DNA from: Polynucleobacter sp. MWH-UH23A
GTDB lineage: Bacteria > Pseudomonadota > Gammaproteobacteria > Burkholderiales > Burkholderiaceae
Assembly: GCF_040409805.1 (NCBI RefSeq)
Contig: NZ_CP099572.1
Coordinates: 62,001-126,000 of the forward strand
DNA: 64,000 nt
Reading direction: 5' to 3'
The notes under the pieces are model-generated. The model saw only the letters and a list, made by a program, of their open reading frames with translations. It was not told the origin of the DNA and made no database searches. The position numbers were made by a program, and so were the translations under genes. Positions 19,375-32,692 of the stretch are shown here, piece by piece; the first letter of the stretch is position 1, and the number at the start of each line of letters is the position of its first letter.

Positions 19375-19871
19375 TCGGAAATCGCAGCTTTAAGAGTGAG
19401 GGATTTGCCTTGGGGGTGGTTGATGGTGGCCGTCTCTTTATCCGCATTGCTTAGCCTCCAATCCCCAAGCAAAAGCCCTCCCATTTCAATCATCAAAGTG
19501 GTCTTGCCGTTGTGGAAAAAGGCGCGATGTGAACCTCCCATTTGACTGAGCCCCAAATAGCGCCAGCGACGGACTTCAGACTCAAAAGGAATGGTAGTGG
19601 ACTTGGCTTTGGGGGTGGATTGTGTCTTGATTTTCTCTAATGAGTGAACACTCACTTCTATTAAATCAATTGATTCATAAAGACTATTTTCTAAATCGAG
19701 CATTTCCTCTCGCAACAAATCAAGCTCCTTTTTCAGTTCGGAGATTTCTTGTATGGACTGTTCGGTGCTGGGATCCTGTGTGGGGCTGATTGGGTTAAAG
19801 CTTAAAAATAGCGCCAGTGCAGAGGCGATTAGTAGCCCTCCACCCCCTACATATAAGCCAACCCTTTTCAA
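19371..19871 (-). CDS. Membrane-anchored coiled-coil protein with a PilP-like C-terminus
   Basis: The 166-residue product has one N-terminal membrane segment (about 5-25), a predicted coiled coil (about 40-80, rich in E, L, K: ISELKKELDLLREEMLDLENSL), and a C-terminal part. That part (RRWRYLGLSQMGG, then MIEMGGLLLGDWRLSNAD) resembles the small beta domain of PilP pilotin-type proteins. The combination looks like a PilO-like stalk joined to a PilP-like end. The start is TTG at 19871 with GGAAAG upstream. It precedes and overlaps the secretin, where pilMNOP would normally lie. Assignment is by context and pattern. Confidence 0.6.
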   Translation of the reverse strand: MKRVGLYVGGGGLLIASALALFLSFNPISPTQDPSTEQSIQEISELKKELDLLREEMLDLENSLYESIDLIEVSVHSLEKIKTQSTPKAKSTTIPFESEVRRWRYLGLSQMGGSHRAFFHNGKTTLMIEMGGLLLGDWRLSNADKETATINHPQGKSLTLKAAISE

Positions 19872-19889
19872 GCTTTCCAGTTGAAGGAT

Positions 19890-20066
19890 TTAATCTTGAA
19901 AATTGAGTTGAATTTTGGGCTTTTGGGGAGGGTCAATCTCGGCCCAAGCTGGGTGTTTTGGGGCGTTAGGTTTTCGAATTCCGTGGGGGTCTGGGATGGC
20001 TGGGTCATCGCCAAGTTCGATCAGAATGTCATCAAAAGATTGTGGGGAGATTTTGCGAGCAGGCAT
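19890..20066 (-). CDS. Candidate small ORF (58 residues) upstream of the PilP-like gene
   Basis: On the - strand an ATG at 20066 opens a 58-residue frame ending at TAA 19892-19890. The product is hydrophilic and Pro/Asp-rich (KISPQSFDDILIELGDDPAIP early, PKHPAWAEIDPPQKPKIQLNF at the end), with no membrane segment. It lies 18 bases before the PilP-like start in the same direction, and codon choice looks like that of the neighbours. Against it, the only GGG upstream is one base from the ATG, too close for a good ribosome binding site. I recognise no family. It fills most of the only stretch over 300 bases without an obvious gene (19872-20186). Confidence 0.45.
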   Translation of the reverse strand: MPARKISPQSFDDILIELGDDPAIPDPHGIRKPNAPKHPAWAEIDPPQKPKIQLNFQD

Positions 20067-20149
20067 GCCCTTTATTGTGAAAATTGGCGCTTAGCAAAAA
20101 CATCGGATTTGACCGAATGGTTTGTCAGAAAACACGGGTTTTAGATGTT

Positions 20150-20178
20150 TTATTGAAATAGGCTAAGCACCCTATAAT
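20150..20178 (+). promoter_or_regulatory. Promoter of the PBP1A gene with a perfect TATAAT
   Basis: TATAAT at 20173-20178 matches the -10 consensus exactly. The best -35 candidates are poor (TTATTG 20150-20155 at 17 bases, or TTGAAA 20153-20158 at 14). The -10 box ends only eight bases before the ATG at 20187, so a transcript from it would have almost no leader. Confidence 0.6.
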
Positions 20179-20186
20179 TTGAACTT

Positions 20187-22523
20187 ATGGCGCTTCCCCC
20201 AAAAGACAAGCCGACGTTTAATCGACGTCCCATTCGTCCGCCCGATAGACGTCCTCGTCAACCAGGAGTAAATCCAGGTTCACCTCGGCAATCATCTGGC
20301 AGTCCTTTGATGAAGGCATTGCTCATCATTGGTGTTGCGGTAGCTTTCGTGGTGACGCTGCTATTTGGCTATGCATTCTTGGTGGCAAAACCGAATTTGC
20401 CAAAAATTTCTGCTTTAACTGATTACAACCCAAAAACGCCTTTGCGCATTTACACCGCTGACAAAGTATTAATCGGTGAATTTGGTGAAGAACGCCGCAA
20501 AGTAATTCCCCTCAATGAGATTCCGCGCAGCATGCGTAATGCCGTGTTGGCCATTGAAGACGATCGCTTTTATTCCCATGGTGGTGTGGACTATGTGGGT
20601 ATATTAAGAGCGGCAGCGACCAACCTACGTGGCCACCTGTCTCAGGGCGCTTCTACCATCACGATGCAGGTTGCGCGTAATTTCTTCTTGAGCAATGAAA
20701 AAACTTTCAGCCGAAAAATTTATGAAGTGCTGCTGGCTTGGGAGATTGAATCGCAATTAACAAAAGACAAGATCCTAGAAATCTATATGAACCAGATTTT
20801 CTTGGGTCAGCGAGCATTTGGATTTTCTAGTGCAGCACAAATTTATTTTGGCAAAGAGTTGAAGGATATTACGATCGCTGAATCTGCGATGTTGGCAGGC
20901 CTACCAAAAGCCCCATCTGCATACAACCCGGTAACGAATTTCAAGCGCGCCAAGGTGCGCCAAGAATATATCTTGCAGCGTATGCGTGATCTTGGGTATA
21001 TCAGCACCGATGAGTATCAAAAGGCCATGGCAGAAGAGTTGCATATACGTGGACTAGGTAATGAGTTTGCTGTTCGCGCAGACTTCCCCGCTGAAATGGT
21101 GCGCCAGTTACTTTTCGGCCAATATGGTGAAGCGATCTATTCGCAGGGAATTGATGTTTACACAACTATTAGTAAGGCCGATCAAGATGCGGCTTATAGG
21201 GCGGTTCGTCGTGGGATTTTCGAATACGACTTGCGTCATGCTTACAGAGGTCCTGAAGGTTTTATTGATTTACCAGAGGACCCAGTCAAGCGACAACGCG
21301 CAATTGATGAAGCATTATTGGCCTATCCTCAATTAGATGACTTACAGTCCGGCGTCGTCTTAGACGTGAAGCCAAAAGAAATGCAGGTAATGATTGCTAC
21401 TGGCGACACCATCACCATCAAGGGTGATGGTATGAAGTTGGCGGCAGCATCAATCACTGACAGCACTCAGCCTAAAAAACGTTTACGTCCTGGTGCTATA
21501 GTTAGATTGCTGTCTGATGATAGTATTTGGAAATTAGCGCAATTACCTCAAGTTGAGGCTGCGTTTGTTTCGATGAACCCCGAGACGGGCGCGATTCTTT
21601 CTTTAGTGGGCGGCTTTGATTTCCGTCGCAATCAATTTAATCACGTCACTCAAGCGCTACGGCAACCAGGCTCTTCATTTAAGCCTTTTATCTACGCCGC
21701 TGCAATTGAAAAAGGCTTTGCACCTAGCACTATGGTCAACGATGCGCCATTATCTATTGGTAGCCTAGAGACTGGTAGTCAAGCCTGGGAGCCGAAAAAC
21801 TATGATGGTAAATATGACGGCATGATGCGTTTGCGTAATGCTCTAGCGAAATCAAAGAATTTAGTCTCTGTTCGTATCATTCGCGCGATTGGTCCTTCAT
21901 ATGCTCAGGAATATATTCAACGTTTTGGTTTTGAACCTGAAAAACATCCACCGTACTTAACTATGGCTCTTGGTGCTGGTTCAGTCACCCCATTGCAAAT
22001 GGCTTCTGCGTATAGCGTATTTGCTAACGGTGGCTATCGCGTCGATCCATTCTTAATTGACAAGATGGTAGATTCAAAAGGCACCGTATTATTTGAAGCT
22101 AAACCTGCGAGTGTTGGCTATGGTGCGCCTAGGGTATTAGATGCGCGCACAGCATTTGTGATGGATAGCATGTTGCAAGAAGTAACCAAGACGGGTACTG
22201 CAGCAAGTGCCCGTGGCAAGTTGGGCCGCTCTGATATTGCTGGTAAAACCGGTACAACCAATGAGTCACACGATGCTTGGTTTGCTGGCTATAACCCTAA
22301 AGTCGTTGCCATAGCTTGGATAGGCTTTGATAAGCCTGCGAGCTTGGGCGACCGTGAGACGGGCGGCGGCTTGGCTCTGCCAATGTGGATCTCCTATATG
22401 GGCACAGCGTTAAGAGATGTTCCACAAATCTCTCGTGAAGTACCAAGCGGCGTAACTCAGCTTGATGGTGATTGGTATGTTCCCGACTTCGCAACCAATG
22501 GCGGAGTGCGCGAACTGCAGTAG
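20187..22523 (+). CDS. mrcA: Penicillin-binding protein 1A (bifunctional peptidoglycan synthase)
   Basis: PBP1A polymerises glycan strands and cross-links peptides at the inner-membrane surface. The 778-residue product has a Pro/Arg-rich cytoplasmic tail (1-41) and a membrane anchor (about 43-66). A GT51 transglycosylase domain has catalytic E124 in AIEDDRFYSHGG, and an OB-like insert follows. The transpeptidase domain has nucleophile S496 in SSFK, SKN at 556-558 and KTGT at 687-690. Length and order are typical. No ribosome binding site is visible before ATG 20187. The neighbouring transposase begins twelve bases downstream. Confidence 0.96.
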   Translation: MALPPKDKPTFNRRPIRPPDRRPRQPGVNPGSPRQSSGSPLMKALLIIGVAVAFVVTLLFGYAFLVAKPNLPKISALTDYNPKTPLRIYTADKVLIGEFGEERRKVIPLNEIPRSMRNAVLAIEDDRFYSHGGVDYVGILRAAATNLRGHLSQGASTITMQVARNFFLSNEKTFSRKIYEVLLAWEIESQLTKDKILEIYMNQIFLGQRAFGFSSAAQIYFGKELKDITIAESAMLAGLPKAPSAYNPVTNFKRAKVRQEYILQRMRDLGYISTDEYQKAMAEELHIRGLGNEFAVRADFPAEMVRQLLFGQYGEAIYSQGIDVYTTISKADQDAAYRAVRRGIFEYDLRHAYRGPEGFIDLPEDPVKRQRAIDEALLAYPQLDDLQSGVVLDVKPKEMQVMIATGDTITIKGDGMKLAAASITDSTQPKKRLRPGAIVRLLSDDSIWKLAQLPQVEAAFVSMNPETGAILSLVGGFDFRRNQFNHVTQALRQPGSSFKPFIYAAAIEKGFAPSTMVNDAPLSIGSLETGSQAWEPKNYDGKYDGMMRLRNALAKSKNLVSVRIIRAIGPSYAQEYIQRFGFEPEKHPPYLTMALGAGSVTPLQMASAYSVFANGGYRVDPFLIDKMVDSKGTVLFEAKPASVGYGAPRVLDARTAFVMDSMLQEVTKTGTAASARGKLGRSDIAGKTGTTNESHDAWFAGYNPKVVAIAWIGFDKPASLGDRETGGGLALPMWISYMGTALRDVPQISREVPSGVTQLDGDWYVPDFATNGGVRELQ

Positions 22524-22535
22524 TTCGGAATCACG

Positions 22536-23240
22536 ATGGCTCGGCAAGCGCGTACTGTTATACCTGGCCAAGCAATGCATGTGATGGTTCGCGGCAACAA
22601 CCGCGAAACACTTTTTTTCAAAGAAGAAGATCGACAAATTTATTTAGAGTGGTTACGTGACGCTGCAAGACAATTTTCTTGCGCGGTGCATGCATTTGCA
22701 TTGATGCCAAATCATGTGCATTTATTGCTCACCCCGCAAAATGATGATTCACTTGCAAAAACAATGCAGTCCTTGGGTCGTCGTTACGCACAATACTTCA
22801 ATCAGCAACATCATCGATCTGGAACGATTTGGGAAGGTAGGTACCGTTCTTCCCTGATTGACCCCGATTATTTTTTGCGTTGTCAGCGCTACATTGAACT
22901 AAATCCAGTAAGAGCCGGTTATGAATCTAGCCCCCAAGATTCCAAGTGGACTAGCTTTGCTACTCATATCGGTGGGAATGCAGAGCCTTGGCTTATGGAC
23001 CACCCCCAATTTTGGAGGTTGGGAAATACTCCTTTTGAACGTCAGATGAATTGGGCCAATATTGTGAAGGAGGGCGCCCCCCATTGGGAAGATCGCCAAA
23101 TCACAGAATCCTTAATTCGATCGAAGCCCTGGGTAAGCGATGCCTACGCTAAGAAGTTATTCAAAGATTCGCCAGAGTTGATTCAAATGCGCCACAGAGG
23201 ACGCCCGAAGAAAATAATCCCTTTAAATTCAGTGCCATAG
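22536..23240 (+). CDS. REP-associated tyrosine transposase (RAYT, Y1_Tnp family)
   Basis: RAYTs are single-copy relatives of IS200/IS605 transposases that act on palindromic REP sequences. The 234-residue product has the HUH motif as HVH (H60-V61-H62, in ALMPNHVHLLL), the WEGRYRSS segment, and the RYIELNPVRAG motif with Y119 as the likely catalytic tyrosine. It ends in a basic tail (RHRGRPKK). No insertion-sequence ends flank it, but a set of inverted repeats follows immediately. It starts twelve bases after mrcA and could be read through from it. Confidence 0.9.
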   Translation: MARQARTVIPGQAMHVMVRGNNRETLFFKEEDRQIYLEWLRDAARQFSCAVHAFALMPNHVHLLLTPQNDDSLAKTMQSLGRRYAQYFNQQHHRSGTIWEGRYRSSLIDPDYFLRCQRYIELNPVRAGYESSPQDSKWTSFATHIGGNAEPWLMDHPQFWRLGNTPFERQMNWANIVKEGAPHWEDRQITESLIRSKPWVSDAYAKKLFKDSPELIQMRHRGRPKKIIPLNSVP

Positions 23241-23260
23241 GTATTAAAGAGGATTAATCT

Positions 23261-23337
23261 ACAGAGTCTAAAGTTTGACTCTGTCCCTAATTAAAAGAAT
23301 TGATCCCAAAAAATATCAAAATAAATGGGACAGAGTC
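23261..23337. repeat. REP/REPIN-like inverted repeats behind the RAYT gene
   Basis: ACAGAGTC (23261-23268) pairs with GACTCTGT (23277-23284). GACTCTGTCCC (23277-23287) pairs perfectly with GGGACAGAGTC (23327-23337) across 39 bases, extended by one T-A pair. The middle copy can thus form either of two hairpins. Three copies of the ACAGAGTC core beside a RAYT gene are the layout expected of its cognate REP sequences. Confidence 0.7.
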
Positions 23338-23349
23338 ATTTTATTTCTA

Positions 23350-23378
23350 TTGCATGAGTATGGGTATTCACCTATATT
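23350..23378 (+). promoter_or_regulatory. Promoter of gltBD
   Basis: TTGCAT (23350-23355) and TATATT (23373-23378) are spaced by exactly 17 bases. It would start transcription about 38 bases before the preferred gltB ATG. It begins 13 bases after the RAYT repeat, so the repeat lies just upstream of the promoter. Confidence 0.6.
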
Positions 23379-23423
23379 TGATCCTCCAAACGTAATCAGG
23401 CCGTTGTGCCTCTGAGAAATACT

Positions 23424-28169
<4,746 letters not shown>

Positions 28170-28214
28170 TCAACATAGCGAATAGACATTAAGAAAAGAT
28201 ACTAAGGATTAGAT

Positions 28215-29678
28215 ATGGGTAAGGTCACTGGATTCATGGAGTTTGAGCGCGTAGATGAAACATACGAAGCGCCTGCTAAACGTCTCCACCACTACAAAGA
28301 GTTTGTTGCCGCATTGACTGATGAAGAAGCAAAAGTTCAGGGTGCGCGTTGCATGGATTGCGGCATTCCGTTTTGCAATAACGGATGCCCAGTTAACAAC
28401 ATCATTCCTGACTTCAATGATTTAGTTTTTCATAGTGATTGGAAAAATGCATTAGATGTTTTGCAATCAACCAACAATTTCCCAGAATTTACAGGCCGTA
28501 TTTGCCCGGCACCATGTGAGGCAGCTTGTACTTTAGGAATCAATCGTGCCCCTGTAGGTATTAAGTCAATTGAACATGCCATTATTGATAAGGGTTGGGA
28601 AAGTGGTTGGGTTAAGCCGCAACCACCCAAAACAAAGACGGGTAAGAAAGTAGCGATTGTTGGTGGTGGCCCTGCAGGCATGGCGGCTGCACAGCAATTG
28701 GCGCGCGTTGGTCATGATGTCACTGTATTTGAAAAGAATGACCGTATCGGTGGTTTACTCCGTTACGGCATCCCTGACTTCAAGATGGAAAAGTGGCTTA
28801 TCGATCGTCGTGTAGAGCAAATGCAAGCTGAAGGCGTGAAATTTGAAACGGGTGTATTTGTCGGCAAAGAGGCCATTGGCGCCGAAGTAAAAAATTACTC
28901 TACTAAAACAATTTCACCTGAGCAGCTCATGAAAGACTTTGATGCTGTGGTAATTACTGGCGGCGCAGAGCAGCCACGTGATCTTCCTGTACCAGGCCGT
29001 GAGCTTGCTGGCGTGCATTTTGCTTTGGAATTTTTGATTCCGCAAAATAAAGAAAACGCAGGCGACTTTAAAAATGAAATTCGTGCAACGGATAAACACG
29101 TTGTTGTGATCGGTGGTGGTGATACAGGTTCTGATTGCGTTGGCACTTCTAATCGTCATGGCGCAACAAAAATTACCCAGTTTGAATTGTTGCCTCAACC
29201 ACCGGAAGTAGAGAACAAGCCATTGGTTTGGCCATACTGGCCTACCAAATTGCGTACATCTTCTTCTCATGAAGAAGGATGTGATCGTGATTGGTCTGTA
29301 GGAACAAAGCGTTTTGAAGGTAAAAACGGCAAGGTTGAAAAACTCATTGGTGTTCGTTTGGAGTGGAAAGACGGAAAAATGTCAGAAGTTCCAAATTCTG
29401 AATTTGAGATCAAGGCGGATTTAGTACTTTTGGCAATGGGATTCGTTTCCCCAGTGCAGCAGGTACTAAATGCATTTGGCGTTGAGAAAGATGCTCGCGG
29501 TAATGCAAAAGCGACTGTAGAAGGTCAAAATGCCTATCAAACGAATGTTCCCAAGGTCTTTGCTGCTGGCGATATGCGTCGTGGCCAATCGCTAGTGGTT
29601 TGGGCTATTCGCGAAGGTCGTCAATGTGCTCAGGCAGTAGACCAGTATTTAATGGGGTCATCCGTTTTGCCCCGATAA
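28215..29678 (+). CDS. gltD: Glutamate synthase (NADPH) small subunit
   Basis: GltD oxidises NADPH and passes electrons through FAD and Fe-S clusters to GltB. The 487-residue product has two N-terminal cysteine clusters ([15 protein letters not shown] and [10 protein letters not shown]), the FAD-binding [20 protein letters not shown] with [20 protein letters not shown], and an NADPH-binding [12 protein letters not shown] final [14 protein letters not shown] helix is typical. AAGGATTAG precedes the ATG. It lies 45 bases after gltB, and mlaF begins nine bases after it. Confidence 0.97.
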   Translation: MGKVTGFMEFERVDETYEAPAKRLHHYKEFVAALTDEEAKVQGARCMDCGIPFCNNGCPVNNIIPDFNDLVFHSDWKNALDVLQSTNNFPEFTGRICPAPCEAACTLGINRAPVGIKSIEHAIIDKGWESGWVKPQPPKTKTGKKVAIVGGGPAGMAAAQQLARVGHDVTVFEKNDRIGGLLRYGIPDFKMEKWLIDRRVEQMQAEGVKFETGVFVGKEAIGAEVKNYSTKTISPEQLMKDFDAVVITGGAEQPRDLPVPGRELAGVHFALEFLIPQNKENAGDFKNEIRATDKHVVVIGGGDTGSDCVGTSNRHGATKITQFELLPQPPEVENKPLVWPYWPTKLRTSSSHEEGCDRDWSVGTKRFEGKNGKVEKLIGVRLEWKDGKMSEVPNSEFEIKADLVLLAMGFVSPVQQVLNAFGVEKDARGNAKATVEGQNAYQTNVPKVFAAGDMRRGQSLVVWAIREGRQCAQAVDQYLMGSSVLPR

Positions 29679-29687
29679 TGTGGGCAT

Positions 29688-30536
29688 ATGAATAGCCATC
29701 AACCAAGCGCGCTGGATATTAATCAATCCCTAGGCGAAGTTGTCGTCTCTATTAAAGACGTCGACTTTTCCTACGCGCCTGGTGAGCGACAAATTTTGTC
29801 TGGTCTCAATATGGAGTTCCGCCGTGGCCAAGTCGTTGCGGTGATGGGCGGTTCCGGCTGCGGTAAAACTACCATTCTGCGTTTAATCGGTGGCCAATTT
29901 TCCGCGCAATCTGGACAAGTGCTATTTGAAGGCCAAGATATTGGCAAGATGAGTAGCAAGGAATTAATGGCCGCACGTCGTCGCATGGGAATGCTATTTC
30001 AGTTCGGCGCTTTATTTACTGACTTAAGTGTTTTTGAAAATGTCGCATTTCCATTGCGCGAGCACACGAATTTAAGTGAAGAGCTCTTACGCTCTTTGGT
30101 ATTAATGAAGCTGAATGCTGTAGGTCTTCGAGGTGCACGCGATTTAATGCCATCGCAAATTTCTGGTGGCATGGCTAGACGTGTTGCGCTTGCTAGAGCA
30201 ATTGCCTTGGATCCACCACTCATCATGTATGACGAGCCCTTTGCCGGTCTAGATCCTATCTCTTTGGGAATCACGGCAAGATTGATTAGAGATTTAAATA
30301 CCGCCCTGGGAGCCACGAGTTTATTGGTGACTCATGATGTTGAAGAGACCTTTGAGATTGCGGATTACGTGTATTTCATTGCCAATGGAAAAATTGGTGC
30401 GCAAGGTACACCAGATGAGCTGAGTCGATCAACAGACGCTTTTGTAAGGCAATTTCTGGATGCGGCGCCAGATGGTCCTGTGCCTTTTCATTATCCAGGG
30501 CAAAGCTTGGAAGATGATTTTGGAGTGAGGGCTTAA
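29688..30536 (+). CDS. mlaF: Phospholipid ABC transporter ATP-binding protein MlaF
   Basis: MlaF is the ATPase of the MlaFEDB complex, which moves phospholipids between the inner membrane and the periplasmic carrier MlaC to keep the outer membrane asymmetric. The 282-residue product has Walker A GGSGCGKTT, signature SGGMARRVALARA (residues about 162-174), Walker B LIMYDEPFAGLDP and the switch His in LLVTHD. Its start lies nine bases after gltD. The stop overlaps the mlaE ATG by one base (TAATG). Confidence 0.95.
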   Translation: MNSHQPSALDINQSLGEVVVSIKDVDFSYAPGERQILSGLNMEFRRGQVVAVMGGSGCGKTTILRLIGGQFSAQSGQVLFEGQDIGKMSSKELMAARRRMGMLFQFGALFTDLSVFENVAFPLREHTNLSEELLRSLVLMKLNAVGLRGARDLMPSQISGGMARRVALARAIALDPPLIMYDEPFAGLDPISLGITARLIRDLNTALGATSLLVTHDVEETFEIADYVYFIANGKIGAQGTPDELSRSTDAFVRQFLDAAPDGPVPFHYPGQSLEDDFGVRA

Positions 30537-31336
30537 TGACTAACTTAATGACCTCGCTTCTGAATTTATTTGGCGACCTCGGTTTTTTTATTCGTCGTAA
30601 TTTAAGCAGTCTCGGCTTATCTGCACGCATGTTCGTAGCGGTAATTTGGCGTTCGGGGTTTTTGTTAAAGAGACCTCGTTTGGTAATCGATCAAATTTTG
30701 TTTGTTGGTAATCACTCTTTTGTGATCATTGCCGTCTCTGGTTTATTTGTTGGCTTTGTTTTGGGATTGCAGGGTTATTACACCTTGAATCGCTATGGCT
30801 CTGAACAGGCGCTGGGTTTATTGGTTGCCCTATCGCTTACTCGAGAATTGGGTCCCGTGATTACAGCACTTTTGTTTGCCGGTCGCGCTGGAACCTCATT
30901 GACTGCAGAAATTGGTTTGATGAAGGCCGGGGAGCAATTGAGTGCTATGGAAATGATGGCTGTGGACCCATTAGGCCGCGTCATTGCTCCACGCCTATGG
31001 GCAGGCATCATTGCCATGCCGATTTTGGCGACCATTTTTACTGCGGTGGGTGTGCTGGGCGGCTATTTTGTTGGGGTGCCATTGATTGGCGTCGATTCTG
31101 GAGCATTCTGGTCTCAAATGCAGGGTGGCGTAGATCTGTTCTCTGATATTGGAAACGGCCTGATCAAGAGTTTGGTGTTTGGTATGGCGGTGACGTTTAT
31201 TGCCCTATATCAGGGTTATGAGGCGAAGCCAACACCTGAGGGTGTTTCACAGGCGACGACTCGCACTGTGGTGATTTCATCTTTATCGGTTTTGGCATTG
31301 GACTTCTTGTTAACCGCAATGATGTTCTCGAATTAG
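30536..31336 (+). CDS. mlaE: Phospholipid ABC transporter permease MlaE
   Basis: MlaE is the permease of the Mla complex. The 266-residue product has the family core SLTRELGPVITALLFAGRAGTSLTAEIGLMKAGEQLSAMEMMAVDP, seen in part as ELGPVITALLFAGRAG and EIGLMKAGEQLSAMEMM, and about five hydrophobic segments. Length is normal for MlaE with its N-terminal amphipathic helix. It overlaps mlaF by one base and is followed by mlaD after 21 bases. Confidence 0.95.
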   Translation: MTNLMTSLLNLFGDLGFFIRRNLSSLGLSARMFVAVIWRSGFLLKRPRLVIDQILFVGNHSFVIIAVSGLFVGFVLGLQGYYTLNRYGSEQALGLLVALSLTRELGPVITALLFAGRAGTSLTAEIGLMKAGEQLSAMEMMAVDPLGRVIAPRLWAGIIAMPILATIFTAVGVLGGYFVGVPLIGVDSGAFWSQMQGGVDLFSDIGNGLIKSLVFGMAVTFIALYQGYEAKPTPEGVSQATTRTVVISSLSVLALDFLLTAMMFSN

Positions 31337-31357
31337 AAAGAATAAACTGGGGCTCTT

Positions 31358-31840
31358 ATGAGAAAAAGCGCAATTGATATCTGGGTTGGAATTTTTGTTG
31401 CCATTGGTTTGTTGGCTGCATTATTTCTAGCATTGAAAGTTGGCAATATGAATGCTGTGTCATTCGCTCCAACTTATAAAATTTCCGCGCGCTTTGATAA
31501 CATTGGCGGTTTAAAACCTCGTGCGCCTGTAAAGAGTGCGGGTGTGGTGGTTGGTCGTATCGCCAATATTTCATTCGACGATAAGACCTATCAAGCAACG
31601 GTTGTCATGACCATTGAAGATGCTTATAAGTTTCCAAAAGATTCTTCAGCCAAGATTTTGACTTCAGGTCTATTGGGAGAGCAGTACATTGGCCTTGAGG
31701 CTGGCGGCTCGGATGATATGTTGGCTAATGGTGAAAAAATTACCCAAACTCAATCTGCCATCGTTTTAGAAAGCTTAATCAGTCAGTTCTTGTACAACAA
31801 GGCAGCTGATAGCGGTCAAGAGAAAAGCGCAGCTAAATAA
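31358..31840 (+). CDS. mlaD: Phospholipid-binding MCE protein MlaD
   Basis: MlaD is a hexameric, membrane-anchored MCE-domain ring that hands lipids between MlaE and MlaC. The 160-residue product has one N-terminal membrane helix (about 7-27), then the MCE domain with YKISARFDNIGGLKPRAPVKSAGVVVGRI and the LTSGLLGEQYIGLEAGG region. A C-terminal hydrophobic helix (SAIVLESLISQFLYN) lines the central pore in homologues. Length matches single-MCE-domain MlaD. Its stop overlaps a possible mlaA start. Confidence 0.95.
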   Translation: MRKSAIDIWVGIFVAIGLLAALFLALKVGNMNAVSFAPTYKISARFDNIGGLKPRAPVKSAGVVVGRIANISFDDKTYQATVVMTIEDAYKFPKDSSAKILTSGLLGEQYIGLEAGGSDDMLANGEKITQTQSAIVLESLISQFLYNKAADSGQEKSAAK

Positions 31841-31869
31841 TGTTTTCAGTTGTAGCTCTGATTAACAAG

Positions 31870-32598
31870 ATGAAACAATTTCTCTTGCTTTGCATGGCTA
31901 CAGTGCTAGTTGCTTGTGCTTCTATTCCTGCTGGAGTGGAGCCTTCACCCCAAGATCCTTGGGAGTCATTCAATCGATCCGTATTTGAATTCAACGAGGG
32001 CTTAGATGCTTATCTATTAAAGCCCGTTGTTGCTGGGTATCGGTTTGTATTGCCCGAGTTTGTGCGGGAGGGTATTTACAACTTCTTTAGTAACTACAAC
32101 GATATTTACACCGCATTATTTAATTTATTGCAAGGCAAACCTGGCTATGCCTTTAATGACTTTATGCGAGTTGCTGTCAATACCACAATGGGACTTGGTG
32201 GCTTATTGGATCTAGCTACTCCCGGCGGTCTTGAAAAGCACAAAGAGGATTGGGGTCAAACGCTAGGCGTATGGGGCGTTCCAGCTGGCCCATACGTGGT
32301 TCTTCCTTTCTTTGGTCCGAGCAATGTACGCGATACCTTTGGAACAGTTGCTGACTTGGAGTCTGATTATTTATTTAGGCTGCTTCCAGATGTCGCTTTA
32401 CGTAACAGCATCACGGGATTGCGTGTAGTGAATGCCCGAAATACCTATTACGAGGCAGGTGATTTGTTGGATGGGGCAGCAATTGATAAGTACAGCTTTA
32501 TGAGGGATGCGTATATTCAAAGACGCCAGTATCAGATCAATGAAGGCCGGGATGATGAAGAGCCTCAAATGCCTGTTTATGAAAATCCCTATGAATAA
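31870..32598 (+). CDS. mlaA: Outer-membrane lipoprotein MlaA (VacJ)
   Basis: MlaA removes misplaced phospholipids from the outer leaflet of the outer membrane and passes them to MlaC. From ATG 31870 the product is 242 residues with a lipoprotein signal (KQFLLLCMATVLVAC, lipobox LVAC). The MlaA core follows: DPWESFNRSVFEFNEGLD, RFVLPEFVREGIYNFFSN, EDWGQTLGVWGVPAGPYVVLPFFGPSNVRD. An ATG at 31840 that overlaps the mlaD stop is also in frame and would add ten residues before the signal. In E. coli vacJ is elsewhere, but inclusion in the mla operon is common in betaproteobacteria. Confidence 0.93.
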   Translation: MKQFLLLCMATVLVACASIPAGVEPSPQDPWESFNRSVFEFNEGLDAYLLKPVVAGYRFVLPEFVREGIYNFFSNYNDIYTALFNLLQGKPGYAFNDFMRVAVNTTMGLGGLLDLATPGGLEKHKEDWGQTLGVWGVPAGPYVVLPFFGPSNVRDTFGTVADLESDYLFRLLPDVALRNSITGLRVVNARNTYYEAGDLLDGAAIDKYSFMRDAYIQRRQYQINEGRDDEEPQMPVYENPYE

Positions 32599-32692
32599 GC
32601 ACAGGGCTTAAGGGTCTAAAATAAGGCCTAACCAATTCACAAACTGAGTAACAAGCAAAGTAATAAGCTAGGCGAGTCGAAAGATAGTTCCC

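Noticed and set aside
19881..20144. 87-codon + strand frame in the gap before PBP1A
   Set aside because: Its product is Trp/Phe/Gly-rich in an unnatural way and overlaps the - strand candidate small ORF, which has better codon use and a gene-string context.
22536..23240. A complete IS200/IS605 insertion sequence
   Set aside because: There is no TnpB and no left-end structure near the start; single-copy RAYT layout with REP-like repeats on the 3' side fits better.
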